This document shows, piece by piece, positions 15,642 through 16,434 of a stretch of 16,434 nucleotides of DNA (positions within the stretch are counted from its first letter, which is position 1; each line of letters opens with the position of its first letter). The notes under the pieces were generated by a model. The model did not search any database, was not told where the DNA came from, and was given only the letters and a program-made list of their open reading frames with translations. Source of the DNA: JBBQWZ01 sp043788745 (GTDB lineage Bacteria > Acidobacteriota > Terriglobia > Bryobacterales > Bryobacteraceae). A program made the position numbers and the translations under genes. Where the stretch lies: assembly GCA_043788745.1 (NCBI GenBank), contig JAYVTO010000016.1, positions 1-16,434 on the forward strand. Reading direction: 5' to 3'.

Positions 15642-15713
15642 GGCTCGGAAGCATCAAACCTGGATGAGGCAAGTGTCACACGGCAACCAACCATCCCTCC
15701 TGCTATGGTGTTC

Positions 15714-15722
15714 TGGTATTAT
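15714..15722 (+). promoter_or_regulatory. Extended -10 promoter of the RHH-mazF module
   Basis: TGG-TATTAT (15714-15722) is a TGn-extended -10 and ends 6 nt before the ATG at 15729, so the transcript would begin at the start codon. No good -35. Confidence 0.45.
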
Positions 15723-15728
15723 GGAGTT

Positions 15729-15965
15729 ATGGCAATGCGGAAAATGACCTTCAGTGTACCGGAGCCATTGGCGGTGCAGTTTCTGCGCAGGGTTGCCTCA
15801 CGCGACCGTTCGCGCTTCGTGAGTGAGGCACTGGCGGCGCGACTCGAAGAGCGCGACGCCGCGTTGATCCGCGCCTGCGAGCTTGCGAATCAGGACATGG
15901 ATCTGGCCGAGATCGAGAAGGAACTCGACGGACTCTGCGACGAGATGGCGGAACCATGGAAGTGA
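15729..15965 (+). CDS. RHH-type antitoxin paired with MazF
   Basis: A 78-residue antitoxin. KMTFSVPEPLAVQFLRRVAS then RSRFVSEALAARLEER forms a ribbon-helix-helix domain; the tail (DMDLAEIEKELDGLCDEMAE) is strongly acidic and helical, suited to toxin binding. It is not AbrB-like, unlike the mazE at 11965, so two MazF toxins in this window have unrelated antitoxin folds. The ATG at 15729 is chosen because an extended -10 ends 6 nt upstream; an in-frame ATG at 15705 lies before that box, and the next ATG (15735) is also possible. Its 3' end overlaps mazF by 10 nt. Confidence 0.85.
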   Translation: MAMRKMTFSVPEPLAVQFLRRVASRDRSRFVSEALAARLEERDAALIRACELANQDMDLAEIEKELDGLCDEMAEPWK

Positions 15966-16291
15966 TCCCGGAGCGGGGTGATATCTGGTGGGTAGCGTTG
16001 GATCCGACACTCGGTTCGGAGATTCGCAAGACACGCCCTTGCATTGTAATGTCGGTGAAAGTGCTCAACGAAAGGCGAAGGACGGTGATCGTTGTCCCAC
16101 TGTCGAGCTCGCCGAAGGCCAGCCCGCCGATTCTGATCCCGATCTCATGTGGTGGGCAACCTGCTGTGGCGGTGAGCGACCAAATACGAGCGGTGGCAAA
16201 GGAACGCCTGCGCAGTCGCCTCGGCGCCGTCTCCACGGAAGAGATGGCGGCACTGGAGGATGGCCTCAGGCAGATCATGCAGCTTGGATGA
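15956..16291 (+). CDS. mazF: MazF/PemK-type mRNA interferase toxin
   Basis: Second MazF-family endoribonuclease, 111 residues. PERGDIWWVALDPTLGSEIR then KTRPCIVMS contains the conserved catalytic Arg (R27). VIVVPLSSS has Ser at the position that is Thr in most MazFs (S50 or S51), which may still act. AVSDQIRAVAKERLRSRLGA is the usual C-terminal core. The ATG lies 10 nt inside the antitoxin gene, so translation is probably coupled. Its TGA overlaps the ATG of a third gene (16288), making a likely three-gene operon. Confidence 0.92.
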   Translation: MEVIPERGDIWWVALDPTLGSEIRKTRPCIVMSVKVLNERRRTVIVVPLSSSPKASPPILIPISCGGQPAVAVSDQIRAVAKERLRSRLGAVSTEEMAALEDGLRQIMQLG

Positions 16292-16434
16292 AGGCGCGAG
16301 GCCAGTCCGCGCCTGTTTGGCTCCCCATCGTGGACACGTTTCGAACTTTTTTGGTTTACCCGACGCCAGAGGTTCAGGCGGTTTTCCGGCAGATTAAGGA
16401 ATTTGCGGCCGCTGGATGCCTCAACAGCAGATTT
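16288..16434 (+). CDS. Unknown protein coupled to mazF (partial, runs off window)
   Basis: The first 49 residues of a gene cut by the window end. It begins MKARGQSAPVWLPIVDTFRT and continues FLVYPTPEVQAVFRQIKEF. I do not recognise the family. The ATG overlaps the mazF stop as ATGA, the same arrangement as addB/addA, so it should be co-translated with the toxin. Residues 9-39 align without gaps to the fragment at 13341-13436 (14 of 31 identical) and, over the first 13, to the remnant after the first mazF. Codon-level divergence with conserved residues argues that it is truly coding. The conserved part looks like a strand or loop followed by an amphipathic helix. A role in the TA module or a hitchhiking small gene are both possible. 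Confidence 0.6.
   Translation, partial: MKARGQSAPVWLPIVDTFRTFLVYPTPEVQAVFRQIKEFAAAGCLNSRF

Overview
The window looks like chromosomal DNA of a soil Acidobacteriota, probably of the Solibacter/Bryobacter type. This is inferred from the high GC, the Oar-like TonB-dependent receptor with an N-terminal carboxypeptidase-regulatory-like domain, the remnant of the Ig/TIG-like C-terminal domain common in these bacteria, and the WD40-like propeller that normally forms the sensor half of their Ser/Thr kinases. No taxonomic search was possible.

Left third (106-6806, minus strand): a two-gene recombination/repair operon, addB then addA, with a 4-nt ATGA overlap. A palindrome of 7+2+7 bases sits on the predicted addB promoter, and addB appears to start almost without a leader.

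Middle (6807-8764): mostly intergenic DNA. It holds two small genes of unknown function (6885-7106 and 7740-8051), two families of diverged dispersed repeats, a duplicated 12-mer, and two decayed gene ends that meet at about 8278. Next come a 974-residue outer-membrane receptor (8765-11689), preceded by TGTAAC/GTTACA repeats, and a hairpin after its stop.

Right third (11926-16434): a toxin-antitoxin cluster of four modules: mazEF, vapBC on the minus strand, a second vapBC, and an RHH-antitoxin/mazF pair. A 5'-truncated propeller gene lies in the middle. The antitoxin starts all sit 6-10 nt behind a -10-like hexamer, so leaderless transcripts are likely. Overlapping the second mazF stop by ATGA is the start of a further gene, cut by the window end. 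Its N-terminal peptide (pattern WLxxVDxFRT...VFxQ) recurs as a fragment beside the minus-strand vapBC and, more weakly, after the first mazF. This unrecognised TA-associated small protein family is the most unusual thing in the window.
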